Positions 44,548-52,931 of a stretch of DNA of 64,000 nucleotides are shown piece after piece (within the stretch, counting starts at the first letter, position 1; each line of letters starts with the position of its first letter). A program made the position numbers and the translations under genes. This DNA is from an uncultured Sphingomonadaceae bacterium (GTDB lineage: Bacteria > Pseudomonadota > Alphaproteobacteria > Sphingomonadales > Sphingomonadaceae): assembly GCA_947488625.1 (NCBI GenBank), contig CANKZR010000002.1:186001-250000 (forward strand), given 5' to 3'. The notes below the pieces were generated by a model. It worked only from the letters and a program-made list of their open reading frames with translations. It searched no databases and was not told the origin of the DNA.

Positions 44548-45293
44548 TGCTGAAAATCGAAAACCTCCACGCCGAGATAGACGGCAAGGAAATCCTAAAG
44601 GGCCTCTCGCTCGAAGTGAACGCTGGCGAGATCCACGCGATCATGGGGCCGAACGGCGCGGGCAAGTCCACGCTGGCCTATGTGCTTGGCGGACGGCCCG
44701 GCTACGAAGTCACGCAGGGCACAGTCACCTTCGACGGGAAAGACCTGCTGGACATGGAACCGCACGAGCGTGCTGCCGCCGGCATGTTCCTGGGTTTCCA
44801 GTATCCCGTGGAGATTCCCGGCGTTTCCAACGTGCAGTTCCTGCGCGAGGCTTTGAACTCGCAGCGCAAGCAGCGCGGCGAAGAGCCGATGAGTGGCGGC
44901 GAATTCCTGAAGCTGGCAAAGGAAAAGGCCGGACTGCTGAAGCTCGACATGGAAATGCTGAAGCGCAATGTGAACGTCGGCTTTTCCGGCGGCGAGAAGA
45001 AGCGCAACGAGATGGTGCAGATGGGTATCCTCGATCCCCAGTTCGCCGTGCTGGACGAGACCGATTCCGGTCTCGACATCGACGCGCTGAAGGTCGTGGG
45101 CGAAGGCATCAATGCCATCATGCGCAAGAGCGACAAGGGCGTGATGCTGATCACCCATTACCAGCGCCTGCTGGATTACGTGCAGCCCGATTTCGTGCAC
45201 ATCCTTGCCGCTGGCCGCATCGTGAAGACCGGCGATGCCGATCTTGCCAAGCAGCTAGAAGCCGAAGGCTACGACGAGGTGATGGCCGCATGA
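44547..45293 (+). CDS. sufC: Fe-S cluster assembly ATPase SufC
   Basis: A 248-residue ABC-type ATPase. Walker A GPNGAGKST is at 34-42, the ABC signature is FSGGEKKR, and the Walker B region reads FAVLDETDSGLD. It drives the SufBC2D scaffold. The ATG shares one base with the stop of the DUF559-like gene (TGATG), and its own stop overlaps sufD (ATGA). Confidence 0.97.
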   Translation: MLKIENLHAEIDGKEILKGLSLEVNAGEIHAIMGPNGAGKSTLAYVLGGRPGYEVTQGTVTFDGKDLLDMEPHERAAAGMFLGFQYPVEIPGVSNVQFLREALNSQRKQRGEEPMSGGEFLKLAKEKAGLLKLDMEMLKRNVNVGFSGGEKKRNEMVQMGILDPQFAVLDETDSGLDIDALKVVGEGINAIMRKSDKGVMLITHYQRLLDYVQPDFVHILAAGRIVKTGDADLAKQLEAEGYDEVMAA

Positions 45294-46036
45294 GCGAACT
45301 TCCCACCATACGAGACGAGAGCTGGCGCTATGCCGATTTCGATGCCGTGGAGCAGCTGGGTGTCGAGGCGCTAGACCAGTGGCAGAACGTATCGGTCGCA
45401 GATGGCGAAACGCACCGGCAGTGCCTGATCGTGGGCAGCGATGCGCCTGAACTTCACCGCATCCGCCTGAACATCGGCAAAGGCGCGCGAGCCGAGATTT
45501 TCGTTGTCGTCATCGGCAACGATTACACCCGCGTCGAAGTGGAAACCGACCTTGGCGAAGGTGCGCATTTCGAATTTGGCGGCGTCACCATTGGCGGCGG
45601 CGACGCGGTGCGCGAATTCGTGACCCGCACCACGCATGACCGGCCCGATGCCACGTCCAACCAGGTGGTGCGTGCGGTTCACTGGAACGAGGCGACCGGC
45701 AATTTCCTTGGCGCGATCAACGTGGGCAGTGAAGGCCAGCGCACCGATGCCGCGCAGGATTTCAAGGCGCTGGTGCTGGAAAAGGGCGCCACCGCCAATG
45801 CCAAGCCCGAGCTTGAAATCTTCGCCGACGATGTGAAATGTGCCCACGGCGCGGCCATCGGGCAGATGGACGAAATGGCGCGCTATTACATGGCCAGCCG
45901 AGGCATCGCGCCCGATGTGGCGCAGCGCCTGCTGGTGCGCGCCTTCATCGCCGATGCGCTTGCCGCGCTGGAGGACGAAGGCGAGGCCGAACGTCTGCTG
46001 GAAGCGGCGCTGAATGTGCTGGAGGCGCGCAAGTGA
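45290..46036 (+). CDS. sufD: Fe-S cluster assembly protein SufD, short form
   Basis: A 248-residue SufD, much shorter than the usual 400 or more. The C-terminal conserved block with CAHGAAIGQMDE and the following YYMASRGI is present; much of the N-terminal half of typical SufD is absent. It is still in-frame and coupled to sufC, so it is likely functional in a reduced SufBC2D. The start overlaps the sufC stop. Confidence 0.92.
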   Translation: MSELPTIRDESWRYADFDAVEQLGVEALDQWQNVSVADGETHRQCLIVGSDAPELHRIRLNIGKGARAEIFVVVIGNDYTRVEVETDLGEGAHFEFGGVTIGGGDAVREFVTRTTHDRPDATSNQVVRAVHWNEATGNFLGAINVGSEGQRTDAAQDFKALVLEKGATANAKPELEIFADDVKCAHGAAIGQMDEMARYYMASRGIAPDVAQRLLVRAFIADALAALEDEGEAERLLEAALNVLEARK

Positions 46037-46428
46037 AGCGCCTTTTCGCCACCCTTGCCTTACCGTTGACCCTGGCCGCCTGCGCCACGACGCCGGTCGT
46101 CGATGCACCGCCGGCCAGCGCCTACACGCGGCTGAGCATTCCCGATCGTGCCTTCGCATCCGAGGACCAGGTAATCGACCACTACCTCAACCGCGCCAAT
46201 ACCCGGGGGGCCGACGTTACCCGCGAGGTTGGCCGCGACGGCTCCGGCCTTGGTTCGCGCATGATCCTCGTCACCACCGATGGCTATCGCGACGATTCCG
46301 TAATGGGTGAACAGTGGCGCATCGTGCTGGGCGAAGCTGGCGACGACTATCGCGTGTTGCAGGCGGGCATCCGCTACAACTGCGCACGCGGTGCAAATCC
46401 GGGATGGAGCCGCGACCTGTGTCCGTAA
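46033..46428 (+). CDS. Small lipoprotein in the SUF operon
   Basis: A 131-residue protein with a lipoprotein signal (MKRLFATLALPLTLAAC; Cys17). The mature part is short, with two further cysteines (RYNCARG and DLCP) that could form a disulfide. The function is unknown. It starts with GTG in a GTGA overlap with sufD and overlaps the sufS start by one base (TAATG), so it belongs to the operon, although it is exported and SUF is cytoplasmic. Confidence 0.78.
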   Translation: MKRLFATLALPLTLAACATTPVVDAPPASAYTRLSIPDRAFASEDQVIDHYLNRANTRGADVTREVGRDGSGLGSRMILVTTDGYRDDSVMGEQWRIVLGEAGDDYRVLQAGIRYNCARGANPGWSRDLCP

Positions 46429-47606
46429 TGCAAACCATATCTCGCAAGGCCGATTTTCCCGGCCTCGTCACACCCGACGGCAAGCCGTGGCACTACCTCG
46501 ATTCAGCAGCAACGGCGCAAAAGCCGCAAAGCGTGATCGATACGGTCAGCTGCGCGATGGGCGCGGACTATGCGACCGTTCATCGCGGCGTCTATTCGCG
46601 GTCTGCCGAAATGACGCTGGGCTACGAGTCAGCGCGCCGCACGGTTGCCAGCTTCATCGGCGGCCAGGAGGACGAGATCGTCTTCACCCGCGGTGCGACC
46701 GAAGCGATCAACCTGCTGGCCTACAGCTATCCCGACAAGGGCCGCGTATTGTTGTCCGAGCTGGAACACCATTCCAACATTGTGCCCTGGCAGCTTGCCG
46801 GCTGGCAGGTGGACGTATGTCCCATCACAGACGATGGCCGGATCGATCTCGACGCGGCCGAAGCCATGCTGACGAGCGAGCACACCATGGTGTCCTTCGC
46901 CCACGTTTCCAACGTGCTGGGCAGCATGGTCGACGGCAAGCGTGCCGCCGATCTGGCGCATGCGGTGGGCGCAAAGCTGCTGCTGGACGGATGCCAGGCC
47001 GTGCCCCGCGTGCCGGTGGATGTTGCCGCGCTCGATTGCGATTTCTATGCCTTCTCCTCGCACAAGCTCTATGGCCCGACGGGCATCGGCGCACTGTGGG
47101 GACGGGCGGATCTGCTGTCTGCCATGCCCCCGTGGCAGGGCGGCGGCGCGATGATCGACAAGGTTGGCTTCGACAAATCCACCTACGCCCCTGCGCCGCA
47201 GCGTTTCGAGGCGGGTACGCCGGCGATTATCGAGGCGATCGGTTTCGCCGCAGCCTGTGATTACACGTTGGCAATCGGCCTGGAATCCATCCATCGGCAC
47301 GAAGCCGAGCTTGTCCGGCAGACGCGCGAAGCGCTGGCGGCGATGAATGACGTTACGCTTTACGGCCCCGATGACAGCGCCGGTATCGTGAGTTTCCTGA
47401 TCGATGGGGTTCACCCGCACGATCTGGGCACCATATTGGATGAAGAGAACGTGGCGATCCGGGCAGGGCATCACTGCGCGCAGCCGCTGATGGAGAAGCT
47501 GGGCATTACTGCCACTGCGCGCGCCAGCTTCGGTATCTATTCCGACGAAGAGGATGTTGTCGCACTGATACGCGGCATCGAACGCACCAAAAGGATTTTC
47601 GGCTGA
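46428..47606 (+). CDS. sufS: Cysteine desulfurase SufS
   Basis: A 392-residue PLP enzyme that takes sulfur from cysteine. The PLP Lys213 is in SSHKLYGPTG and the active-site Cys350 in RAGHHCAQPL; the group II features fit SufS. No sufE gene is in the operon, so the sulfur acceptor is uncertain. The ATG at 46428 shares one base with the lipoprotein stop (TAATG); an in-frame GTG at 46419 is also possible. Confidence 0.95.
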   Translation: MQTISRKADFPGLVTPDGKPWHYLDSAATAQKPQSVIDTVSCAMGADYATVHRGVYSRSAEMTLGYESARRTVASFIGGQEDEIVFTRGATEAINLLAYSYPDKGRVLLSELEHHSNIVPWQLAGWQVDVCPITDDGRIDLDAAEAMLTSEHTMVSFAHVSNVLGSMVDGKRAADLAHAVGAKLLLDGCQAVPRVPVDVAALDCDFYAFSSHKLYGPTGIGALWGRADLLSAMPPWQGGGAMIDKVGFDKSTYAPAPQRFEAGTPAIIEAIGFAAACDYTLAIGLESIHRHEAELVRQTREALAAMNDVTLYGPDDSAGIVSFLIDGVHPHDLGTILDEENVAIRAGHHCAQPLMEKLGITATARASFGIYSDEEDVVALIRGIERTKRIFG

Positions 47607-48112
47607 TGGAAAATCAGAACGACGACAAGGACTTCATCGCAGCACCTTCGCCCACGGAGAACGTGGTCGAAAAGCCGCCCCGCGCGCGGGTGTCCGATGC
47701 GCCCATTCCGGACGAGGAAACCGCAGGCGACAAGCTGGAACGCAAGCGCGATTACCTGGAGGGCTTTTTGCAGAAGAAGCCCGAGGGCGTCGCACCCGGG
47801 GAACCCGGCGGCGATCTGCACCAGTCGGTGATCAATGCGCTGAAGGATATCTTCGATCCGGAAATCCCGGTGAACATCTATGATCTCGGCCTGATCTACA
47901 ATGTGGAAGTGGTCGAGGACGCCGACGTGAAAGTCACCATGACGCTCACCACGCCGCATTGCCCGGTTGCCGAAACCATGCCCAACGAGATCGAGATGCG
48001 CGTGATGGGTCTGCCCGGCGTGCGCGATGCCGAAGTCGTGGTGACCTGGGATCCGCCGTGGGATCCTTCCAAGATGAGCGACGAAGCGCGGCTTGAACTG
48101 GGGATGCTGTGA
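47606..48112 (+). CDS. sufT: SUF system Fe-S assembly protein SufT (MIP18/DUF59)
   Basis: A 168-residue protein with an N-terminal disordered segment and a DUF59 domain (about 70-168) with the family stretch DPEIPVNIYDLGLIY and TPHCPVAE, whose Cys is conserved. SufT assists maturation of Fe-S proteins. It starts within a TGATG overlap with sufS and overlaps the next gene. Confidence 0.93.
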   Translation: MENQNDDKDFIAAPSPTENVVEKPPRARVSDAPIPDEETAGDKLERKRDYLEGFLQKKPEGVAPGEPGGDLHQSVINALKDIFDPEIPVNIYDLGLIYNVEVVEDADVKVTMTLTTPHCPVAETMPNEIEMRVMGLPGVRDAEVVVTWDPPWDPSKMSDEARLELGML

Positions 48113-48477
48113 TGAGCGACAACACGACCAAGACACGTCCTGCGCCCAAGGCTGCCGTTATCCTGACGCCCGCTGCCGAGCAGCGCGTGGCCGACCTGAT
48201 GGCGAAAGCGCCGGGCGATGCCATCGGCGTGAAGCTGTCCACTCCGCGCCGGGGCTGTTCCGGCCTTGCCTACTCGGTCGATTACGTCACCGAGGAACAG
48301 GCTTTCGACGAGAAGATCGAAACGCCCGGCGGCGTTTTCTACATCGACGGCGCCAGCGTGCTCTATCTGATCGGCAGCACGATGGACTGGGTGGAAGACG
48401 ATTTCACTGCCGGTTTCGTGTTCGAGAACCCCAACGCCAAGGGTGCCTGCGGTTGCGGCGAAAGCTTCATGGTCTAG
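48112..48477 (+). CDS. sufA: A-type Fe-S carrier SufA
   Basis: A 121-residue HesB/IscA-family protein ending the suf operon. Cluster-binding cysteines are in RRGCSGLAY and GACGCGESF. An in-frame GTG at 48109 would add one residue. It differs from ErpA at 15609-15938 and probably takes clusters from SufBCD to targets. It converges with the hypothetical gene 48496-49437, with only an 18-bp gap, and I see no clear terminator. Confidence 0.93.
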   Translation: MSDNTTKTRPAPKAAVILTPAAEQRVADLMAKAPGDAIGVKLSTPRRGCSGLAYSVDYVTEEQAFDEKIETPGGVFYIDGASVLYLIGSTMDWVEDDFTAGFVFENPNAKGACGCGESFMV

Positions 48478-48495
48478 GCCGCTGGGGCAGCGCGG

Positions 48496-49437
48496 TTACG
48501 CGATGCCGGTTTCTTCCGCGATGAACTCCAGCAGCGCCTTGTCGTAGGCATCGACTTCGCCGCTCGTGGCTATCTGCTCATCCAGCCAGGCTTGCTCGAT
48601 GCCGTTGACCTCTGCCTCGGCAGCAACCTGCTCGGCCCGGCCTGGGCCTTCGTTCTTCTTGCCGAACACAACGCCGAATGCATTGGGCGCGTTCTTGGCC
48701 ATGCTGCCCATGAAACGACCGATGTCAGCCTTGTTGTCCGCCACGAAGGCTTCCAGTTCCAGCATCCGCTCGCGGCTGATCTGGCCGCTGGAATGGGCGA
48801 AACCCATCAGGTAATTGCCTACGCCTTGTACGAACAGGCGCTCGAACTCTGGCGCGTTGTCGTTTCCGGCCACGGCGTTCTTGATCCGGAACAGCACCTC
48901 TGCCTCGCGGCGGCTGACAGCTGCGGGACGATCGCTGGCCTGGCCGAAGATAACGCGGCGCATGATGCGGCACTCGGCCTCGCTGACATGGGTGCCCGAC
49001 AGTTCTCCGCCGCAGCGCGTGGGGCCGGTGCCTTCCAGCACTTCACGTTCCATTACGCCGAGCACGAAAGTCTTCAGTGTTTCGGGCACATTTTGCGCGC
49101 GCTCTATGATGCGCGTGAGCAAGTCCAGTTCCGTCATGGAGCAGACCTTGCCGTCCGCCTCGACCTGGCCGATCAGCCAGTTGGCTTCTTCCGCGCTGGC
49201 AAAACCGTGCGGATCGCTGCCGTTGAGGACGTAATTCTGTATGGCTTCGACGAAAAAGTCCGACCATTCGCGCGACGGTTTCTCGATAGCGTGCTGGGTA
49301 GCGAATACGATTTCCGCTTCTTCGCGCGACATACGGCTATCGGCCCAGCCGGCACCGCGCAGGGCAAGCACCTCTTCTGCGGTTATCGAACGGTCGGCAG
49401 CGGCGTTCCGGGCAATCTCGGCGAATTCAAAACTCAT
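48496..49437 (-). CDS. Hypothetical protein with two homologous helical halves
   Basis: A 313-residue protein I cannot assign. It contains an internal duplication: MSREEAEIVFATQHAIEK with DFFVEAIQNYVL (about 36-70) corresponds to VSRREAEVLFRIKNAVAG with RLFVQGVGNYLM (about 174-208). Each half is predominantly helical, acidic, and not membrane spanning. The layout could be TerB-like, but I do not see its metal motif. It is a stand-alone gene between sufA and the next lipoprotein. Confidence 0.75.
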   Translation of the reverse strand: MSFEFAEIARNAAADRSITAEEVLALRGAGWADSRMSREEAEIVFATQHAIEKPSREWSDFFVEAIQNYVLNGSDPHGFASAEEANWLIGQVEADGKVCSMTELDLLTRIIERAQNVPETLKTFVLGVMEREVLEGTGPTRCGGELSGTHVSEAECRIMRRVIFGQASDRPAAVSRREAEVLFRIKNAVAGNDNAPEFERLFVQGVGNYLMGFAHSSGQISRERMLELEAFVADNKADIGRFMGSMAKNAPNAFGVVFGKKNEGPGRAEQVAAEAEVNGIEQAWLDEQIATSGEVDAYDKALLEFIAEETGIA

Positions 49438-49514
49438 GGGGGTCGGTCCTCCTGTCGCGCACGGTATGTCGCAACAGGCTTAAATTCGCGTTACCGGGAT
49501 GCGAATTTCGCTCG

Positions 49515-49949
49515 TCAGCGTGGGCGAGAAAGGGCCTGGATGCATGCGAGCCTGTCCACCGCCGCACCATCGCTGGCCCGCCGCGCCTCTATCCACGTGG
49601 CGACCGGCTGTCCGCCCTGCGTCAGCGGGTAGAGATAGATATCCATCACGCAGGCCTCCCCCCTGAACTGCAGCTTGCGCATGTCGCCTTCAGGCGTGTC
49701 GAGGCGTGGCTGGCCGAAACGGGCGATCAGCGACGGTGCCGTTTCGCGAATGATCCCGACAAGGCCCGGCCCTTCGAGAACCTCGGGTGTGCGAAAGCCT
49801 GAAACCTGCGGCGGTGGCGGCGGGGCATCGGTAGGCGGTACTACGCGCGGGTCCACCGTGATGGGCGGGGGCGGGGGTGCTTGCTGTGCCGGGATGGCAG
49901 CGCAGGCCGACAGGGTGGCGGTAAGGAGAAGTGCGGCAATCAGGCGCAT
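49515..49949 (-). CDS. Small proline-rich lipoprotein
   Basis: A 144-residue protein with a lipoprotein signal ending LSAC (Cys16), followed by a Pro-rich region (APPPPPITVDPRVVPP) and a globular C-terminus containing two Cys (GEACVMD and RLACIQ), probably a disulfide. The function is unknown. It lies 28 bp after the EI24 gene on the same strand. Confidence 0.75.
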   Translation of the reverse strand: MRLIAALLLTATLSACAAIPAQQAPPPPPITVDPRVVPPTDAPPPPPQVSGFRTPEVLEGPGLVGIIRETAPSLIARFGQPRLDTPEGDMRKLQFRGEACVMDIYLYPLTQGGQPVATWIEARRASDGAAVDRLACIQALSRPR

Positions 49950-49977
49950 AAGAGGCGGCTTTCCGGATGAACTGTAT

Positions 49978-50670
49978 CTATGGTGATTTGCGATGGAGAA
50001 GATGGGTTGCCGATGCCGCCCCCAGCACCGGCGCGAGGAAATTCAGGAAAGGTACGGCCAGCATCGCTGCTACAACGCCGCCCAGCAGGAAGCGTTCTCC
50101 CCTGCCGATCGGCGCGCCGCCCTGCTTGGTTTTCGAGTGGCGTAGCCATACCATATCCTGCAATTCGCGGCCAAGCAGGAAGGCGTTGACCAGCAGGAAC
50201 AGGGCGAAGGTGCCAACCCCTGTGAAGAGCAGCACGAGCGCGAAGGGCATGGCGACAAGATTGGCCAGCAGCGCCCGGCCCGCGCTCGACAAGGCTGCGC
50301 GGCTCTGCTGGGCAAGGGAAAGATCGCGCGCGGTTTCGGCAGCTTGAGGATAATAGCGCGCCTCCACCGCCTGCACCACGTCGTCCGCGTAGAACTGGAT
50401 CACGCCCATCGCGACGATGCGCCAGGTCAGCCACAGGCCCACCAGCGCGATGATGAAGGAAAGCGCGCCGCGCAGGGCACCTGCGCCGGTAAAAAGGCTC
50501 TCGTCCAGCCCGCCGCGCGCCAGCAGCCAGTCCAGCAGGAACCACCCGCCGGTCGCCACGATCGCGAACAGCACGATTGTCACCGCGATACTCTTCAGCA
50601 GGATGCGCAGGACCGCGCCATCGAACAACTGGCGCAGACCAAGGCCCAGCGATGTGGCAAGAGAACCCAT
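49978..50670 (-). CDS. EI24 domain protein (CysZ-like)
   Basis: A 230-residue membrane protein of the EI24/CysZ family with about five hydrophobic segments (25-50, 62-90, 128-165, 196-215). E. coli CysZ imports sulfate, but EI24-domain proteins vary, and no cysteine-synthesis gene is adjacent. The ATG at 50670 gives a polar start followed by the amphipathic N-terminus. It is divergent from the adenosine kinase gene across an 80-bp promoter gap. Confidence 0.83.
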   Translation of the reverse strand: MGSLATSLGLGLRQLFDGAVLRILLKSIAVTIVLFAIVATGGWFLLDWLLARGGLDESLFTGAGALRGALSFIIALVGLWLTWRIVAMGVIQFYADDVVQAVEARYYPQAAETARDLSLAQQSRAALSSAGRALLANLVAMPFALVLLFTGVGTFALFLLVNAFLLGRELQDMVWLRHSKTKQGGAPIGRGERFLLGGVVAAMLAVPFLNFLAPVLGAASATHLLHRKSP

Positions 50671-50750
50671 AGGCGCTTGCGATTGCGCGCGCCATCGGCC
50701 AAGTCAACGCCGCTTGGCGCGGATGCGCCGGATAATGTTCAGGAGAATGC

Positions 50751-51746
50751 ATGACTTCCCCCCGTTACGACGTAATCGCCATCGGCAATGCCATTGTCGA
50801 TGTGATGGCCCCCGCTTCGGATGAACTGGTGGAAGAACTGGGCATGACCAAGGGCGGCATGACGCTGGTCGATGCCGACCAGGCCAAAGAACTGTATGAC
50901 GCGATGGGCCCCGCGAAGGAAATTTCCGGCGGTTCGGCGGCCAATACCCTGGCGGGCCTTTCTGGCATGGGTGCCCAGTGCGCTTTCGTGGGGCAGGTTG
51001 CGGACGACCAGTTGGGGAATGTCTTCGCGCACGATATTCGCGCGGTGGGCATCGATTTCGATGTGCCTGCCCGCGAAGGAGAGCCGCCAACCGCACGCTG
51101 CCTGATTTTCGTGACGCCCGACGGCCAGCGCACGATGAACACCTTCCTTGGCGCCACGCAGTTCCTGCCTGCCGAGGCGTTGAACGAAGAAGCCATCGGC
51201 GGCGCGCAGATCCTTTATCTAGAAGGCTATCTGTGGGACCCGGAAGAACCCCGCAAGGCCATGCGCGCCGCGATCAAGAGCGCGCGCGATGCCGGGCGCC
51301 AGGTGGCCTTCACCCTGTCCGACGCATTTGTAATCGAACGCTATGGTGACGACTTTCGCAGACTGATCGACGATGGCATGATCGATATTCTCTTTGCCAA
51401 CGAGGTGGAACTGGGTGCGCTGACGGGCGAGGAGGATTTCAACGCCGGAATCGATGCGCTGAAGGGCAAGGTGCCGACGCTGGTCGTTACCCGCAGCGAA
51501 AAGGGCGCGGTTTGCGTCACGGGCGGCGAATTGCACCAGGTCGCGGCAGAACCGGTCGAGAAGGTGGTGGACACGACCGGCGCGGGCGACCTGTTTGCAG
51601 CGGGCTTCCTGTTCGGCCACGTTCGCGGGGAGGAACCGGCCCGGTGCCTGAAGCGCGGCGCCATCGCGGCGGCCGAGATCATCAGCCACTACGGCGCACG
51701 TCCCGAAAGCGATCTAGCCAAGTTAATGACCGAAAAGCTCGGTTGA
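50751..51746 (+). CDS. PfkB-family adenosine kinase
   Basis: A 331-residue ribokinase-fold sugar kinase. The PfkB signature near the N-terminus (GNAIVDVMA, SGGSAANTLAGL) and the C-terminal VVDTTGAGDLFAAGF (274 onward, with the catalytic Asp in GAGD) are complete. The overall pattern is that of bacterial adenosine kinases, phosphorylating adenosine to AMP. It is followed by the HhH lipoprotein gene after 85 bp. Confidence 0.9.
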   Translation: MTSPRYDVIAIGNAIVDVMAPASDELVEELGMTKGGMTLVDADQAKELYDAMGPAKEISGGSAANTLAGLSGMGAQCAFVGQVADDQLGNVFAHDIRAVGIDFDVPAREGEPPTARCLIFVTPDGQRTMNTFLGATQFLPAEALNEEAIGGAQILYLEGYLWDPEEPRKAMRAAIKSARDAGRQVAFTLSDAFVIERYGDDFRRLIDDGMIDILFANEVELGALTGEEDFNAGIDALKGKVPTLVVTRSEKGAVCVTGGELHQVAAEPVEKVVDTTGAGDLFAAGFLFGHVRGEEPARCLKRGAIAAAEIISHYGARPESDLAKLMTEKLG

Positions 51747-51831
51747 TGGCGCGACTTCGGTTGCGTTCTTGCAAAGCATTCGCAATAAGCCTCCGGCAAT
51801 TTACAGCAATCGCAACATGAAGGATTCGAAC

Positions 51832-52335
51832 ATGCGTAAGATCGTACTCGCCGCCGCTATGGCCGGCACGGCCCTCACCCTTGCCGCTTGCGGCGAAACG
51901 GCTGAAGTTGAAGCACCGGTCGAAGAGGAAATGGCCGCTGAAACCGAAGCGGAAGTTACTGAAATGGCAGGCGTAATGGATGCCAGCACTGCCACTGCCG
52001 AACAGCTTGCCAGTGTCGAGGGTGTCTCGCCCGAGCTGGCCGATGCCATCGTGGCGGGCCAGCCTTATGCCGACGTGACCGCGTTCCATGCCACGCTAAT
52101 GGAGAACGTTTCCGAAGAAGAAGCAGGCGCAATTCTCGAACGCGTGTTCGTGCCGATCAACCTCAACGATGCCAGTGAAGAGGCCATCGCCCTGATCCCC
52201 GGCATGACCGACCGGATGATCCACGAGTTCGAGGAATACCGCCCTTACGAGGATATGGGCGAGTTCGACCGGGAAATCGGCAAGTATGTCGATGCAGAGG
52301 AAGTCGCTCGCTTCCGCAACTATGTAACGCTCTAA
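51832..52335 (+). CDS. Helix-hairpin-helix lipoprotein (ComEA-like)
   Basis: A 167-residue lipoprotein: the signal ends LAAC. An acidic linker is followed by two HhH-like motifs: DASTATAEQLASVEGVS and NLNDASEEAIALIPGM, the latter close to the ComEA NINTAS...LPGIG pattern. ComEA proteins bind DNA in the periplasm for natural transformation, so DNA capture is a guess. AAGGA precedes the ATG at 51832; an upstream in-frame ATG at 51817 is less likely. Confidence 0.82.
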   Translation: MRKIVLAAAMAGTALTLAACGETAEVEAPVEEEMAAETEAEVTEMAGVMDASTATAEQLASVEGVSPELADAIVAGQPYADVTAFHATLMENVSEEEAGAILERVFVPINLNDASEEAIALIPGMTDRMIHEFEEYRPYEDMGEFDREIGKYVDAEEVARFRNYVTL

Positions 52336-52341
52336 CGGCCC

Positions 52342-52920
52342 CTATCGCCGTTGCAGCCAGAACCTGACGATCTCGATCGCGGCCAGTATCCCAATATGGA
52401 TATAGGCCGTGATCGGGTCGAAAGCCGCCAGCGCCCAGTGCACGAACACCAGGATCGCGGCGGGATAGACCAGTCGGTGCAATCGCTTCCAGCCGCGTTT
52501 GAGCGCTCTCATCGAGACATTGTTTGAGGTGATCGCCAGCGGCACGAACAATGCAAAGGCCAGCCAGCCTGTCAGCATGTCGGCATTGCCAGCCTCTTCC
52601 AGTACCGGTGCCAGTGCGGCCTTGTTCACCACGTAGATGATCGTGTGCCCCGCGGCATAGGCGAAGCTGGCGACGCCAAGGTCGCGTCTGCGCCGTATCA
52701 GCCACTGCGTCCACTTACGGTTGCGGAACATCAGGCGGATCGGCGTCACCGCCAGCGTGACCAGCAATAGCCACGCCGCCCAGTCGCCGCTGTCACCAAT
52801 GGCGTGTCCATAGCCATAGGCATCGGGCGTCAATGCCCATCGTCCCAGTATCCATGCGCCGGGCAGGGCGAGGATCAGCCATAGCAGCGGGCGAGATGCG
52901 GCCAGGGCCTTCGCGGACAT
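52342..52920 (-). CDS. Ferric-reductase-like transmembrane protein (MsrQ-like)
   Basis: A 192-residue protein with about five transmembrane helices and His residues (GHTIIYV; LHRLVYPAAILVFVHW) expected to bind haem b. It resembles MsrQ, the membrane partner of methionine-sulfoxide reductase MsrP, but msrP is not adjacent, so the electron acceptor is unknown. Its start is 11 bp from the purD stop on the same strand, so they may be co-transcribed. Confidence 0.8.
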   Translation of the reverse strand: MSAKALAASRPLLWLILALPGAWILGRWALTPDAYGYGHAIGDSGDWAAWLLLVTLAVTPIRLMFRNRKWTQWLIRRRRDLGVASFAYAAGHTIIYVVNKAALAPVLEEAGNADMLTGWLAFALFVPLAITSNNVSMRALKRGWKRLHRLVYPAAILVFVHWALAAFDPITAYIHIGILAAIEIVRFWLQRR

Positions 52921-52931
52921 GTGCGCGCCCC

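Noticed and set aside
41839-48477. A possibility that the SUF operon is horizontally acquired.
   Set aside because: Apart from the slightly low GC of the small membrane gene, base composition and codon use look like the rest of the window.
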